Notes under the pieces: model-generated
What the model saw: only the letters and a program-made list of their open reading frames with translations
Told to the model about the DNA's origin: nothing
The model's database searches: none
Made by a program: the position numbers and the translations under genes
Shown here: piece after piece, positions 1 to 14,159 of the stretch
How the letters are laid out: every line of letters begins with the position of its first letter
Numbering within the stretch: position 1 is the stretch's first letter
Assembly (NCBI GenBank): GCA_949987565.1
Contig: OX465117.1
Location: forward strand, 1,964,214 to 2,028,213
Source: Luidia sarsii
Lineage: Eukaryota > Echinodermata > Asteroidea > Paxillosida > Luidiidae
Direction: 5' to 3'
Length of the DNA: 64,000 bases

Positions 1-3000
1 AAAATCTGAAATCAAACATAGTATGATGATTTTATGATCAGGCAAACAGAACCAACCTCTGTCAGCTGGGCAGCTTGTGTGTGCATGCAGCAGTACAAAA
101 CAGTCAGTCGGCGGAGAGCACCTGCAAAGAAAAATACATTTTGCTTGTTAATATGTCATTCATTATTCTCCTGACAGAGCTAAAACTTCGCCTTCAAACA
201 GGCCTGGAAAACACCTATGTATCAGCGTCGAAAAATCTGAAATCAAACATAGTATGATGATTTTATGATCAGGCAAACAGAACCAACCTCTGTCAGCTAG
301 GCAGCCTGTGTGTGCATGCAGCAGTACACAACAGTCAGTCGGCGGAGAGCACCTGCAAAGAAAAATACATTTTGCTCGTAATATCTCATTCATTATTCTC
401 TTGACAGAGCTAAAACTTCGCCTGCAAACAGACCTGAAAAACACCTATCCATCAGCGTTAAAAATCTGAAATCGAACATAGTATGATGATTTTATGATCA
501 GGCAAACAGAACCAACCTCTGTAAGCTGGGCAGCTTGTGTGTGCATGCAGCAGTACACAACAGTCAGTCGGCGGATAGCACCTGCAAAGAAAAATACATT
601 TTGCTCGTTAATATCTCATTCATTATTCTCTTGACAGAGCTAAAACTTCGCCTGCAAACAGGCCTGGATAACACCTATGCATCAGCGTTGAAACATCTGA
701 AATCGAACATAGTATGAAGATTTTATGATCAAGCAAAGAGAACCAACCTCTGTCAGCTGGGCAGCTTGTGTGTGAATCCAGCAGTACGCAACAGTCAATC
801 GGTGGAGAGAACCAGCAAAGAAAAATACACTTTGCTCGTTAATATCTCATTCATTATTCTCCTGACAGAGCTAAAACCTCGCCTGCAAACAGGCCTGGAA
901 AACACCTATGCATCAGCGTTGAAAAATCTGAAATCAAACATAGTATGATGATTTTATGATCAAGCAAAGAGAACCAACCTCTGTCAGCTGGGCAGCTTGT
1001 GTGTGCATCCAGCAATACGCAACAGTCAATCGGTGGAGAGAACCAGCAAAGAAAAATTCACTTTGCTTGTTTATATCTCATTCATTATTCTCATGACAAA
1101 GCTAACACTTGGCCTGCTAACAGGTCTGCAAAACACCTATGCATCAGCGTTGAACAATCTGAAATCGGACATAGTATGATGATTTTATGATCAAGCAAAG
1201 AGAACCAACCTCCGTCAGCTAGGCAGCTTGTGTGTACATGCAGCAGTACACAACAGTCAGTCGGCAGAGAGCACCTGCAAAGAAAAATACATTTTGCTCG
1301 GTAATATCTCATTCATTATTCTCCTGACAGAGCTAAAACTTCGCCTGCAAACAGGCCTGGAACACACCTATGTATCAGCGTTGACAAATCTGAAATCAAA
1401 CATAGTATGATGATTTTATGATCAGGCAAACAGAACCAACCTTTGTCAGCTGGGCAGCTTGTGTGTGAATGCAGCAGTACACAACAGTCAGTCGGCGGAG
1501 AGCACCTGCAAAGAAAAATACATTTTGCTGGTTAATATCTCATTCATTATTCTATTGACAGAGCTAAAACTTCGCCTGCAAACAGGCCTGGAAAACACCT
1601 ATGCATCAGCGTTGGAAAATCTGAAATCGAACATAGTATGATGATTTTATGATCAGGCAAACAGAACTAACCTCTGTAAGCTGGGCAGCTTGTGTGTGCA
1701 TGCAGCAGTACACAACAGTCAGTCGGCAGAGAGCACCTGAAAAGAAAAATACATTTTGCTCGGTAATATCTCATTCATTATTCTCTTGACAGAGCTAAAA
1801 CTTCGCCTGCAAACAGGCCTGGAAAACACCTATGCATCAGCGTTGAAAAATATGAAATCGAACATAGTATGAAGATTTTATGCTCAAGCAAAGAGAACCA
1901 ACCTCTTTCAGCTAGGCAGCTGATGTGTGCATACAGCAGTACGCAACAGTCAGTCGGCGGAGAGCACCTGCAAAGAAAAATACACTTTGCTCGTTAATAT
2001 CTCATTCATTATTCTCCTGACAGAGCTAAAACTTCGCCTGCAAACAGGCCTGTAAAACACCTATGCATCAGCGTTGACAAATCTGAAATCAAACATAATA
2101 TGAAGATTTTATGATCAAGCAAAGAGAACCAACCTCTGTTAGCTGGGCAGCTTGTGTGTGCATCCAGCAGTACGCAACAGTCAATCGGTGGAGAGAACCA
2201 GCAAAGAAAAATACACTTTGCTCGTTAATATCTCATTCATTATTCTCCTGACAGAGCTAAAACCTCGCCTGCAAACAGGCCTGGAAAACACCTATGCATC
2301 AGCGTTGACAAATCTGAAATCAAACATAGTATGAAGATTTTATGATCAAGCAAAGAGAACCAACCTCTGTTAGCTGGGCAGCTTGTGTGTGCATCCAGCA
2401 GTACGCAACAGTCAATCGGTGGAGAGAACCAGCAAAGAAAAATACACTTTGCTCGTTAATATCTCATTCATTATTCTCCTGACAGAGCTAAAACCTCGCC
2501 TGCAAACAGGCCTGGAAAACACCTATGCATCAGCGTTGAAACATCTGAAATCGAACATAGTATGATGATTTTATGATCAGACAAAGAGAACCAACCTCTG
2601 TCAGCTAGGCAGCTTGTGTGTGCATACAGCAGTACACAACAGTCAGTCGACGGAGAGCACCTGCAAAGAAAAATACATTTTGCTCGTTAATATCTGATTC
2701 ATTATTCTCCCGACAGAGCTAAAACTTCGCCTGCAAACAGGCCTGGAAAACACCTATGTATCAGCGTCGAAAAATCTGAAATCAAACATAGTATGATGAT
2801 TTTATGATCAGGCAAACAGAACCAACCTCTGTCAGCTGACAGCCTGTGTGTGCATGCAGCAGTACACAACAGTCATTCGGCGGAGAGCACCTGCAAAGAA
2901 AAACACATTTTGCTCGTTAATATCTCATTCATTATTCTCCTGACAGAGCTAAAACCTCGCCTGCAAACAGGCCTGGAAAACACCTATGCATCAGCGTTGA

Positions 3001-4907
3001 AACATCTGAAATCGAACATAGTATGATGATTTTATGATCAGACAAAGAGAACCAACCTCTGTCAGCTAGGCAGCTTGTGTGTGCATACAGCAGTACACAA
3101 CAGTCAGTCGACGGAGAGCACCTGCAAAGAAAAATACATTTTGCTCGTTAATATCTGATTCATTATTCTCCCGACAGAGCTAAAACTTCGCCTGCAAACA
3201 GGCCTGGAAAACACCTATGCATCAGCGTTGAAAAATCTGAAATCGAACATAGTATGATGATTTTATGATCAGGCAAACAGAACCAACCTCTGTCAGCTGG
3301 GCAGCTTGTGTGTGCATGCAGCAGTACAAAACAGTCAGTCGGCGGAGAGCATCTGCAAAGAAAAATACATTTTGCTTGTTAAAATGTCATTCATTATTCT
3401 CCTGACAGAGCTAAAACTTCGCCTGCAAACAGGCCTGGAAAACACCTATGTATCAGTTTCGAAAAATCTGAAATCAAACATAGTATGATGATTTTATGAT
3501 CAGTCAAACAGAACCAACCTCTGTCAGCTGGGCAGCTTGTGTGTGCATGCAGCAGTACAAAACAGTCAGTCGGCGGAGAGCACCTGCAAAGAAAAATACA
3601 TTTTGCTTGTTAAAATGTCATTCATTATTCTCCTGACAGAGCTAAAACTTCGCCTGCAAACAGGCCTGGAAAACACCTATGTATCAGTTTCGAAAAATCT
3701 GAAATCAAACATAGTATGATGATTTTATGATCAGGCAAACAGAACCAACCTCTGTCAGCTGGGCAGCTTGTGTGTGCATGCAGCAGTACAAAACAGTCAG
3801 TCGGCGGAGAGCACCTGCAAAGAAAAATACATTTTGCTTGTTAATATGTCATTCATTATTCTCCTGACAGAGCTAAAACTTCGCCTTCAAACAGGCCTGG
3901 AAAACACCTATGTATCAGCGTCGAAAAATCTGAAATCAAACATAGTATGATGATTTTATGATCAGGCAAACAGAACCAACCTCTGTCAGCTAGGCAGCCT
4001 GTGTGTGCATGCAGCAGTACACAACAGTCAGTCGGCGGAGAGCACCTGCAAAGAAAAATACATTTTGCTCGTAATATCTCATTCATTATTCTCTTGACAG
4101 AGCTAAAACTTCGCCTGCAAACAGACCTGAAAAACACCTATCCATCAGCGTTAAAAATCTGAAATCGAACATAGTATGATGATTTTATGATCAGGCAAAC
4201 AGAACCAACCTCTGTAAGCTGGGCAGCTTGTGTGTGCATGCAGCAGTACACAACAGTCAGTCGGCGGATAGCACCTGCAAAGAAAAATACATTTTGCTCG
4301 TTAATATCTCATTCATTATTCTCTTGACAGAGCTAAAACTTCGCCTGCAAACAGGCCTGGATAACACCTATGCATCAGCGTTGAAACATCTGAAATCGAA
4401 CATAGTATGATGATTTTATGATCAAGCAAAGAGAACCAACCTCTGTCAGCCGGGCAGCTTGTGTGTGCATGCAGCAGTACACAACAGTCAGTCGGCGGAG
4501 AGCACCTGCGCAGAAAAATACATTTTGCTCGTAAATATCTCATTCATTATTCTCCTGAGAGAGCTAAAACTTCGCCTGCAAACAGGCCTGGAAAACACCT
4601 ATGCATCAGCGTTGAAAAATCTGAAATCAAACATAGTATGATGATTTTATGATCAGGCAAACAAAACCAACCTCTGTCAGCCGGGCAGCTTGTGTGTGCT
4701 TGCAGCAGTACACAACAGTCAGTCGGCAGAGAGCACCTGCAAAGAAAAATACACTTTGATCGTTATTATCTGATTTAATATTCTCTTGACAGAGCTAAAA
4801 CTTCGCCTGCAAACAGGCCTGGAAAACACCTATGCATCAGCATTGAAAAATCTAAAATCGAACATAGTATAATTATTTTATGATCAAGCAAAGAACACAT
4901 ACCTCTG

Positions 4908-5057
4908 TTGGGTTTGGTTTTAATGGTTGGTGTTTGTGGTTTAGTGGTTGTGGTTTACGGCTTAGGTTTTGGGGTTTGGGTTCGAGTTTGGGGTTTCGGG
5001 TTTGGATTTTGGGGTTTGGGGTTCGGGGCTCGGGATTTGGGGTTTGTGGTTTTGGTT
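4908..5057 (+). repeat. G-rich monomer block 1, variant A
   Basis: A 150-bp block of TTTGGGG-like runs replaces the core of a satellite monomer. The flanks are still satellite: gcaaagaacacatacctctg before and ctgaaaacgaacatttccag after. Positions 5011-5042 hold five G runs with loops of 3, 3, 3 and 4 nt, a canonical G-quadruplex pattern. Variant A reads ggggtttgggttcgag. The whole G-rich monomer is about 208 bp instead of 231. Confidence 0.9.
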
Positions 5058-5813
5058 AAAAAAACTGAAAACGAACATTTCCAGAAAATGTTGTGATAAA
5101 AAAAGAGAACTAACCTCTGTAAGATATTTACAGCCTGTGTGTGCATACAGCACTACACAACAGTCAGCCGGCAGAGAGCACCTGCAAAGAAAAATACACT
5201 TTGCTCGTTAATATCTGAATCATTATTCTCCCGACAGAGCTAAAACTTGGACTGCAAACAGGCCTGGAAAACACCTATGCATCAGCGTTGAAACATCTGA
5301 AATCGAACATAGTATGATGATTTTATGATCAGGCAATCAGAACCAACCTCTGTCAGCTGGGCAGCTTGTGTGTTCATGCTTCAGTACACAACAGTCAGTC
5401 GGCGGAGAGCAGCTGCAAAGAAAAATACATTTTGCTCGGTAATATCTCATTCATTATTCTCCTGACAGAGCTAAAACTTCGCCTGCAAACAGGCCTGGAA
5501 AACACCTATGCATCAGCGTTGAAAAATCTGAAATCAAACATAGTATGATGATTTTATGATCAGGCAAACAAAACCAACCTCTGTCAGCTGACAGCCTGTG
5601 TGTGCTTGCAGCAGTACACAACAGTCAGTCGGCAGAGAGCACCTGCAAAGAAAAATACACTTTGATTGTTATTATCTGATTTAATATTCTCTTGACAGAG
5701 CTAAAACTTCGCCTGCAAACAGGCCTGGAAAACACCTATGCATCAGCATTGAAAAATCTAAAATCGAACATAGTATAATTATTTTATGATCAAGCAAAGA
5801 ACACATACCTCTG

Positions 5814-5963
5814 TTGGGTTTGGTTTTAATGGTTGGTGTTTGTGGTTTAGTGGTTGTGGTTTACGGCTTAGGTTTTGGGGTTTGGGTTCGAGTTTGGGGT
5901 TTCGGGTTTGGATTTTGGGGTTTGGGGTTCGGGGCTCGGGATTTGGGGTTTGTGGTTTTGGTT
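5814..5963 (+). repeat. G-rich monomer block 2, variant A
   Basis: Lies 906 bp after block 1, the shortest spacing between two blocks. The preceding monomer carries the cagctgacagcctgtg variant instead of cagccgggcagcttgtg. Confidence 0.9.
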
Positions 5964-8793
5964 AAAAAAACTGAAAACGAACATTTCCAGAAAATGTTGT
6001 GATAAAAAAAGAGAACTAACCTCTGTAAGATATTTACAGCCTGTGTGTGCATACAGCACTACACAACAGTCAGCCGGCAGAGAGCACCTGCAAAGAAAAA
6101 TACACTTTGCTCGTTAATATCTGAATCATTATTCTCCCGACAGAGCTAAAACTTCGCCTGCAAACAGGCCTGGATAACACCTATGCATCAGCGTTGAAAC
6201 ATCTGAAATCGAACATAGTATGATGATTTTATGATCAAGCAAAGAGAACCAACCTCTGTCAGCCGGGCAGCTTGTGTGTGCATGCAGCAGTACACAACAG
6301 TCAGTCGGCGGAGAGCACCTGCGCAGAAAAATACATTTTGCTCGTAAATATCTCATTCATTATTCTCCTGAGAGAGCTAAAACTTCGCCTGCAAACAGGC
6401 CTGGAAAACACCTATGCATCAGCGTTGAAAAATCTGAAATCAAACATAGTATGATGATTTTATGATCAGGCAAACAAAACCAACCTCTGTCAGCCGGGCA
6501 GCTTGTGTGTGCTTGCAGCAGTACACAACAGTCAGTCGGCAGAGAGCACCTGCAAAGAAAAATACACTTTGATCGTTATTATCTGATTTAATATTCTCTT
6601 GACAGAGCTAAAACTTCGCCTGCAAACAGGCCTGGAAAACACTTATGCATCATCGTTGAAAAATCTGAAATCGAACATAGTATGATGATTTTATGATCAA
6701 GCAAAGAGAACCAACCTCTGTCAGCTAGGCAGCTTGTGTGTGCATACAGCAGTACACAACAGTCAGTCGGCGGAGAGCGCCTGCAAAGAAAAATACATTT
6801 TTCTCGTAATATCTCATTCATTATTCTCTTGACAGAGCTAAAACTTCGCCTGCAAACAGGCCTGGAAAACACCTATCCATCAGCGTTGAAACATCTGAAA
6901 TCGAACATAGTATGATGATTTTATGATCAAGCAAAGAGAACCAACCTCTGTTAGCTGGGCAGCTTGTGTGTGCATCCAGCAGTACGCAACAGTCAATCGG
7001 TGGAGAGAACCAGCAAAGAAAAATACACTTTGCTCGTTAATATCTCATTCATTATTCTCCTGACAGAGCTAAAACCTCGCCTGCAAACAGGCCTGGAAAA
7101 CACCTATGCATCAGCGTTGACAAATCTGAAATCAAACATAGTATGAAGATTTTATGATCAAGCAAAGAGAACCAACCTCTGTTAGCTGGGCAGCTTGTGT
7201 GTGCATCCAGCAGTACGCAACAGTCAATCGGTGGAGAGAACCAGCAAAGAAAAATACACTTTGCTCGTTAATATCTCATTCATTATTCTCCTGACAGAGC
7301 TAAAACCTCGCCTGCAAACAGGCCTGGAAAACACCTATGCATCAGCGTTGAAACATCTGAAATCGAACATAGTATGATGATTTTATGATCAGACAAAGAG
7401 AACCAACCTCTGTCAGCTAGGCAGCTTGTGTGTGCATACAGCAGTACACAACAGTCAGTCGACGGAGAGCACCTGCAAAGAAAAATACATTTTGCTCGTT
7501 AATATCTGATTCATTATTCTCCCGACAGAGCTAAAACTTCGCCTGCAAACAGGCCTGGAAAACACCTATGTATCAGCGTCGAAAAATCTGAAATCAAACA
7601 TAGTATGATGATTTTATGATCAGGCAAACAGAACCAACCTCTGTCAGCTGACAGCCTGTGTGTGCATGCAGCAGTACAAAACAGTCAGTCGGCGGAGAGC
7701 ACCTGCAAAGAAAAATACATTTTGCTTGTTAATATGTCATTCATTATTCTCCTGACAGAGCTAAAACTTCGCCTTCAAACAGGCCTGGAAAACACCTATG
7801 TATCAGCGTCGAAAAATCTGAAATCAAACATAGTATGATGATTTTATGATCAGGCAAACAGAACCAACCTCTCTCAGCTAGGCAGCCTGTGTGTGCATGC
7901 AGCAGTACACAACAGTCAGTCGGCGGAGAGCACCTGCAAAGAAAAATACATTTTGCTCGTAATATCTCATTCATTATTCTCTTGACAGAGCTAAAACTTC
8001 GCCTGCAAACAGACCTGAAAAACACCTATCCATCAGCGTTAAAAATCTGAAATCGAACATAGTATGATGATTTTATGATCAGGCAAACAGAACCAACCTC
8101 TGTAAGCTGGGCAGCTTGTGTGTGCATGCAGCAGTACACAACAGTCAGTCGGCGGATAGCACCTGCAAAGAAAAATACATTTTGCTCGTTAATATCTCAT
8201 TCATTATTCTCTTGACAGAGCTAAAACTTCGCCTGCAAACAGGCCTGGATAACACCTATGCATCAGCGTTGAAACATCTGAAATCGAACATAGTATGATG
8301 ATTTTATGATCAAGCAAAGAGAACCAACCTCTGTCAGCCGGGCAGCTTGTGTGTGCATGCAGCAGTACACAACAGTCAGTCGGCGGAGAGCACCTGCGCA
8401 GAAAAATACATTTTGCTCGTAAATATCTCATTCATTATTCTCCTGAGAGAGCTAAAACTTCGCCTGCAAACAGGCCTGGAAAACACCTATGCATCAGCGT
8501 TGAAAAATCTGAAATCAAACATAGTATGATGATTTTATGATCAGGCAAACAAAACCAACCTGTCAGCCGGGCAGCTTGTGTGTGCTTGCAGCAGTACACA
8601 ACAGTCAGTCGGCAGAGAGCACCTGCAAAGAAAAATACACTTTGATCGTTATTATCTGATTTAATATTCTCTTGACAGAGCTAAAACTTCGCCTGCAAAC
8701 AGGCCTGGAAAACACCTATGCATCAGCATTGAAAAATCTAAAATCGAACATAGTATAATTATTTTATGATCAAGCAAAGAACACATACCTCTG

Positions 8794-8943
8794 TTGGGTT
8801 TGGTTTTAATGGTTGGTGTTTGTGGTTTAGTGGTTGTGGTTTACGGCTTAGGTTTTGGGGTTTGGGTTCGAGTTTGGGGTTTCGGGTTTGGATTTTGGGG
8901 TTTGGGGTTCGGGGCTCGGGATTTGGGGTTTGTGGTTTTGGTT
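8794..8943 (+). repeat. G-rich monomer block 3, variant A
   Basis: Variant A block followed by the cagccggcagag form of the next monomer. The preceding monomer (near 8,560) has lost two bases of its cctctg landmark. Confidence 0.9.
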
Positions 8944-11084
8944 AAAAAAACTGAAAACGAACATTTCCAGAAAATGTTGTGATAAAAAAAGAGAACTAAC
9001 CTCTGTAAGATATTTACAGCCTGTGTGTGCATACAGCACTACACAACAGTCAGCCGGCAGAGAGCACCTGCAAAGAAAAATACACTTTGCTCGTTAATAT
9101 CTGAATCATTATTCTCCCGACAGAGCTAAAACTTGGACTGCAAACAGGCCTGGAAAACACCTATGCATCAGCGTTGAAACATCTGAAATCGAACATAGTA
9201 TGATGATTTTATGATCAGGCAATCAGAACCAACCTCTGTCAGCTGGGCAGCTTGTGTGTTCATGCTTCAGTACACAACAGTCAGTCGGCGGAGAGCAGCT
9301 GCAAAGAAAAATACATTTTGCTCGGTAATATCTCATTCATTATTCTCCTGACAGAGCTAAAACTTCGCCTGCAAACAGGCCTGGAAAACACCTATGCATC
9401 AGCGTTGAAAAATCTGAAATCAAACATAGTATGATGATTTTATGATCAGGCAAACAAAACCAACCTCTGTCAGCCGGGCAGCTTGTGTGTGCTTGCAGCA
9501 GTACACAACAGTCAGTCGGCAGAGAGCACCTGCAAAGAAAAATACACTTTGATCGTTATTATCTGATTTAATATTCTCTTGACAGAGCTAAAACTTCGCC
9601 TGCAAACAGGCCTGGAAAACACCTATGCATCAGCGTTGAAAAATCTGAAATCGAACATAGTATGATGATTTTATGATCAAGCAAAGAGAACCAACCTCTG
9701 TCAGCTAGGCAGCTTGTGTGTGCATACAGCAGTACACAACAGTCAGTCGGCGGAGAGCACCTGCAAAGAAAAATACATTTTTCTCGTAATATCTCATTCA
9801 TTATTCTCTTGACAGAGCTAAAACTTCGCCTGCAAACAGGCCTGGAAAACACCTATCCATCAGCGTTAAAACATCTGAAATCGAACATAGTATGATGATT
9901 TTATGATCAAGCAAAGAGAACCAACCTCTGTCAGCTAGGCAGCTTGTGTGTGCATACAGCAGTACACAACAGTCAGTCGACGGAGAGCACCTGCAAAGAA
10001 AAATACACTTTGCTCGTTAATATCTCAATCATTATTCTCCCGACACAGCTAAAACTTGGTCTGCAAACAGGCCTGGAAAACACCTATGCATCAGCGTTGA
10101 AACATCTGAAATCGAACATAGTATGATGATTTTATGATCAGACAAAGAGAACAAACCTCTGTCAGCTAGGCAGCTTGTGTGTGCATACAGCAGTACACAA
10201 CAGTCAGTCGACGGAGAGCACCTGCAAAGAAAAATACATTTTGCTCGTTAATATCTGATTCATTATTCTCCCGACAGAGCTAAAACTTCGCCTGCAAACA
10301 GGCCTGGAAAACACCTATGTATCAGCGTCGAAAAATCTGAAATCAAACATAGTATGATGATTTTATGATCAGGCAAACAGAACCAACCTCTGTCAGCTGA
10401 CAGCCTGTGTGTGCATGCAGCAGTACACAACAGTCATTCGGCGGAGAGCACCTGCAAAGAAAAACACATTTTGCTCGTTAATATCTCATTCATTATTCTC
10501 CTGACAGAGCTAAAACTTCGCCTGCGAACAGGCCTGGAAAACACCTATGCATCAGCGTTGAAAAATCTGAAATCGAACATAGTATGATGATTTTATGATC
10601 AGGCAAACAGAACCAACCTCTGTCAGCTGGGCAGCTTGTGTGTGCATGCAGCAGTACAAAACAGTCAGTCGGCGGAGAGCATCTGCAAAGAAAAATACAT
10701 TTTGCTTGTTAAAAAGTCATTCATTATTCTCCTGACAGAGCTAAAACTTCGCCTGCAAACAGGCCTGGAAAACACCTATGTATCAGTTTCGAAAAATCTG
10801 AAATCAAACATAGTATGATGATTTTATGATCAGGCAAACAGAACCAACCTCTGTCAGCTGGGCAGCTTGTGTGTGCATGCAGCAGTACAAAACAGTCAGT
10901 CGGCGGAGAGCACCTGCAAAGAAAAATACATTTTGCTCGTTAATATCTCATTCTTTATTCTCCTGACAGAGCTAAAACTTCGCCTGCAAACAGGCCTGGA
11001 AAACACCTATGCATCAGCATTGAAAAATCTAAAATCGAACATAGTATAATTATTTTATGATCAAGCAAAGAACACATACCTCTG

Positions 11085-11234
11085 TTGGGTTTGGTTTTAA
11101 TGGTTGGTGTTTGTGGTTTAGTGGTTGTGGTTTACGGCTTAGGTTTTGGGGTGTTGGTTCGAGTTTGGGGTTTCGGGTTTGGATTTTGGGGTTTGGGGTT
11201 CGGGGCTCGGGATTTGGGGTTTGTGGTTTTGGTT
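11085..11234 (+). repeat. G-rich monomer block 4, variant B
   Basis: First variant B block (ggggtgttggttcgag). It is preceded by a monomer with cattctttattctcc and followed by one with caaccggaagag, a pairing kept by every variant B copy. Confidence 0.9.
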
Positions 11235-13148
11235 AAAAAAACTGAAAACGAACATTTCCAGAAAATGTTGTGATAAAAAAAGAGAACTAACCTCTGTAAG
11301 ATATTTACAGCCTGTGTGTGCATACAGCACTACACAACAGTCAACCGGAAGAGAGCACCTGCAAAGAAAAATACACTTTGCTCGATAATATCTGAATCAT
11401 TATTCTCCCGACAGAGCTAAAACTTGGTCTGCAAATAGGCCTGGAAAACACCTATGCATCAGCGTTGAAACATCTGAAAGCGAACATAGTATGATGATTT
11501 TATGATCAGGCAATCAGAACAACCTCTGTCAGCTGGGCAGCTTGTGTGTTCATGCTTCAGTACACAACAGTCAGTCGGCGGTGAGCACCTGCAAAGAAAA
11601 ATACATTTTGCTCGCTAATATCTCATTTATTATTCTCTTGACAGAGCTTAAACTTCGCCTGCTAACAGGCCTGGATAACACCTATGCATCAGCGTTGAAA
11701 CATCTGAAATCGAACATAGTATGATGATTTTATGATCAGGCAAACAGAACCAACCTCTGTCAGCTGGGCAGCTTGTGTGTGCATGCAGCAGTACACAACA
11801 GTCAGTCGGCAGAGAGCACCTGCAATGAAAAATACACTTTGATCGTTAATATCTGATTTAATATTCTCCTGACAGAGCTAAAACTTTGCCTGCAAACAGG
11901 CATGGAAAACACCTATGCATCAGAGTTGAAAAATCTGAAATCGAACATAGTATAAAGATTTTATGATCAAGCAAAGAGAACCAACCTCTGTCAGATGGGC
12001 AGCTTGTGTTGTGTGTGCATGCAGCAGTACGCAACAGTCAGTCGGCGGAGAGCACCTGCAAAGAAAAATACATTTTGCTTGTTAATATGTCATTCATTAT
12101 TCTCCTGACAGAGCTAAAACTTCGCCTTCAAACAGGCCTGGAAAACACCTATGTATCAGCGTCGAAAAATCTGAAATCAAACATAGTATGATGATTTTAT
12201 GATCAGGCAAACAGAACCAACCTCTGTCAGCTAGGCAGCCTGTGTGTGCATGCAGCAGTACACAACAGTCAGTCGGCGGAGAGCACCTGCAAAGAAAAAT
12301 ACATTTTGCTCGTAATATCTCATTCATTATTCTCTTGACAGAGCTAAAACTTCGCCTGCAAACAGACCTGAAAAACACCTATCCATCAGCGTTAAAAATC
12401 TGAAATCGAACATAGTATGATGATTTTATGATCAGGCAAACAGAACCAACCTCTGTAAGCTGGGCAGCTTGTGTGTGCATGCAGCAGTACACAACAGTCA
12501 GTCGGGGGATAGCACCTGCAAAGAAAAATACATTTTGCTCGTTAATATCTCATTCATTATTCTCTTGACAGCTCTAAAACTTCGCCTGCAAACAGGCCTG
12601 GATAACACCTATGCATCAGCGTTGAAACATCTGAAATCGAACATAGTATGATGATTTTATGATCAAGCAAAGAGAACCAACCTCTGTCAGCCGGGCAGCT
12701 TGTGTGTGCATGCAGCAGTACACAACAGTCAGTCGGCGGAGAGCACCTGCGCAGAAAAATACATTTTGCTCGTAAATATCTCATTCATTATTCTCCTGAG
12801 AGAGCTAAAACTTCGCCTGCAAACAGGCCTGGAAAACACCTATGCATCAGCGTTGAAAAATCTGAAATCAAACATAGTATGATGATTTTATGATCAGGCA
12901 AACAAAACCAACCTCTGTCAGCCGGGCAGCTTGTGTGTGCTTGCAGCAGTACACAACAGTCAGTCGGCAGAGAGCACCTGCAAAGAAAAATACACTTTGA
13001 TCGTTATTATCTGATTTAATATTCTCTTGACAGAGCTAAAACTTCGCCTGCAAACAGGCCTGGAAAACACCTATGCATCAGCATTGAAAAATCTAAAATC
13101 GAACATAGTATAATTATTTTATGATCAAGCAAAGAACACATACCTCTG

Positions 13149-13298
13149 TTGGGTTTCGTTTTAATGGTTGGTGTTTGTGGTTTAGTGGTTGTGGTTTACG
13201 GCTTAGGTTTTGGGGTTTGGGTTCGAGTTTGGGGTTTCGGGTTTGGATTTTGGGGTTTGGGGTTCGGGGCTCGGGATTTGGGGTTTGTGGTTTTGGTT
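13149..13298 (+). repeat. G-rich monomer block 5, variant A
   Basis: Variant A with a private change near the start (gggtttcgtttt instead of gggtttggtttt). Confidence 0.9.
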
Positions 13299-14159
13299 AA
13301 AAAAACTGAAAACGAACATTTCCAGAAAATGTTGTGATAAAAAAAGAGAACTAACCTCTGTAAGATATTTACAGCCTGTGTGTGCATACAGCACTACACA
13401 ACAGTCAGCCGGCAGAGAGCACCTGCAAAGAAAAATACACTTTGCTCGTTAATATCTGAATCATTATTCTCCCGACAGAGCTAAAACTTGGACTGCAAAC
13501 AGGCCTGGAAATCACCTATGCATCAGCGTTGAAACATCTGAAATCGAACATAGTATGATGATTTTATGATCAGGCAATCAGAACCAACCTCTGTCAGCTG
13601 GGCAGCTTGTGTGTTCATGCTTCAGTACACAACAGTCAGTCGGCGGAGAGCAGCTGCAAAGAAAAATACATTTTGCTCGGTAATATCTCATTCATTATTC
13701 TCCTGACAGAGCTAAAACTTCGCCTGCAAACAGGCCTGGAAAACACCTATGCATCAGCGTTGAAAAATCTGAAATCAAACATAGTATGATGATTTTATGA
13801 TCAGGCAAACAAAACCAACCTCTGTCAGCCGGGCAGCTTGTGTGTGCTTGCAGCAGTACACAACAGTCAGTCGGCAGAGAGCACCTGCAAAGAAAAATAC
13901 ACTTTGATCGTTATTATCTGATTTAATATTCTCTTGACATAGCTAAAACTTCGCCTGCAAACAGGCCTGGAAAACACCTATGCATCAGCGTTGAAAAATC
14001 TGAAATCGAACATAGTATGATGATTTTATGATCAAGCAAAGAGAACCAACCTCTGTCAGCTAGGCAGCTTGTGTGTGCATACAGCAGTACACAACAGTCA
14101 GTCGGCGGAGAGCACCTGCAAAGAAAAATACATTTTTCTCGTAATATCTCATTCATTAT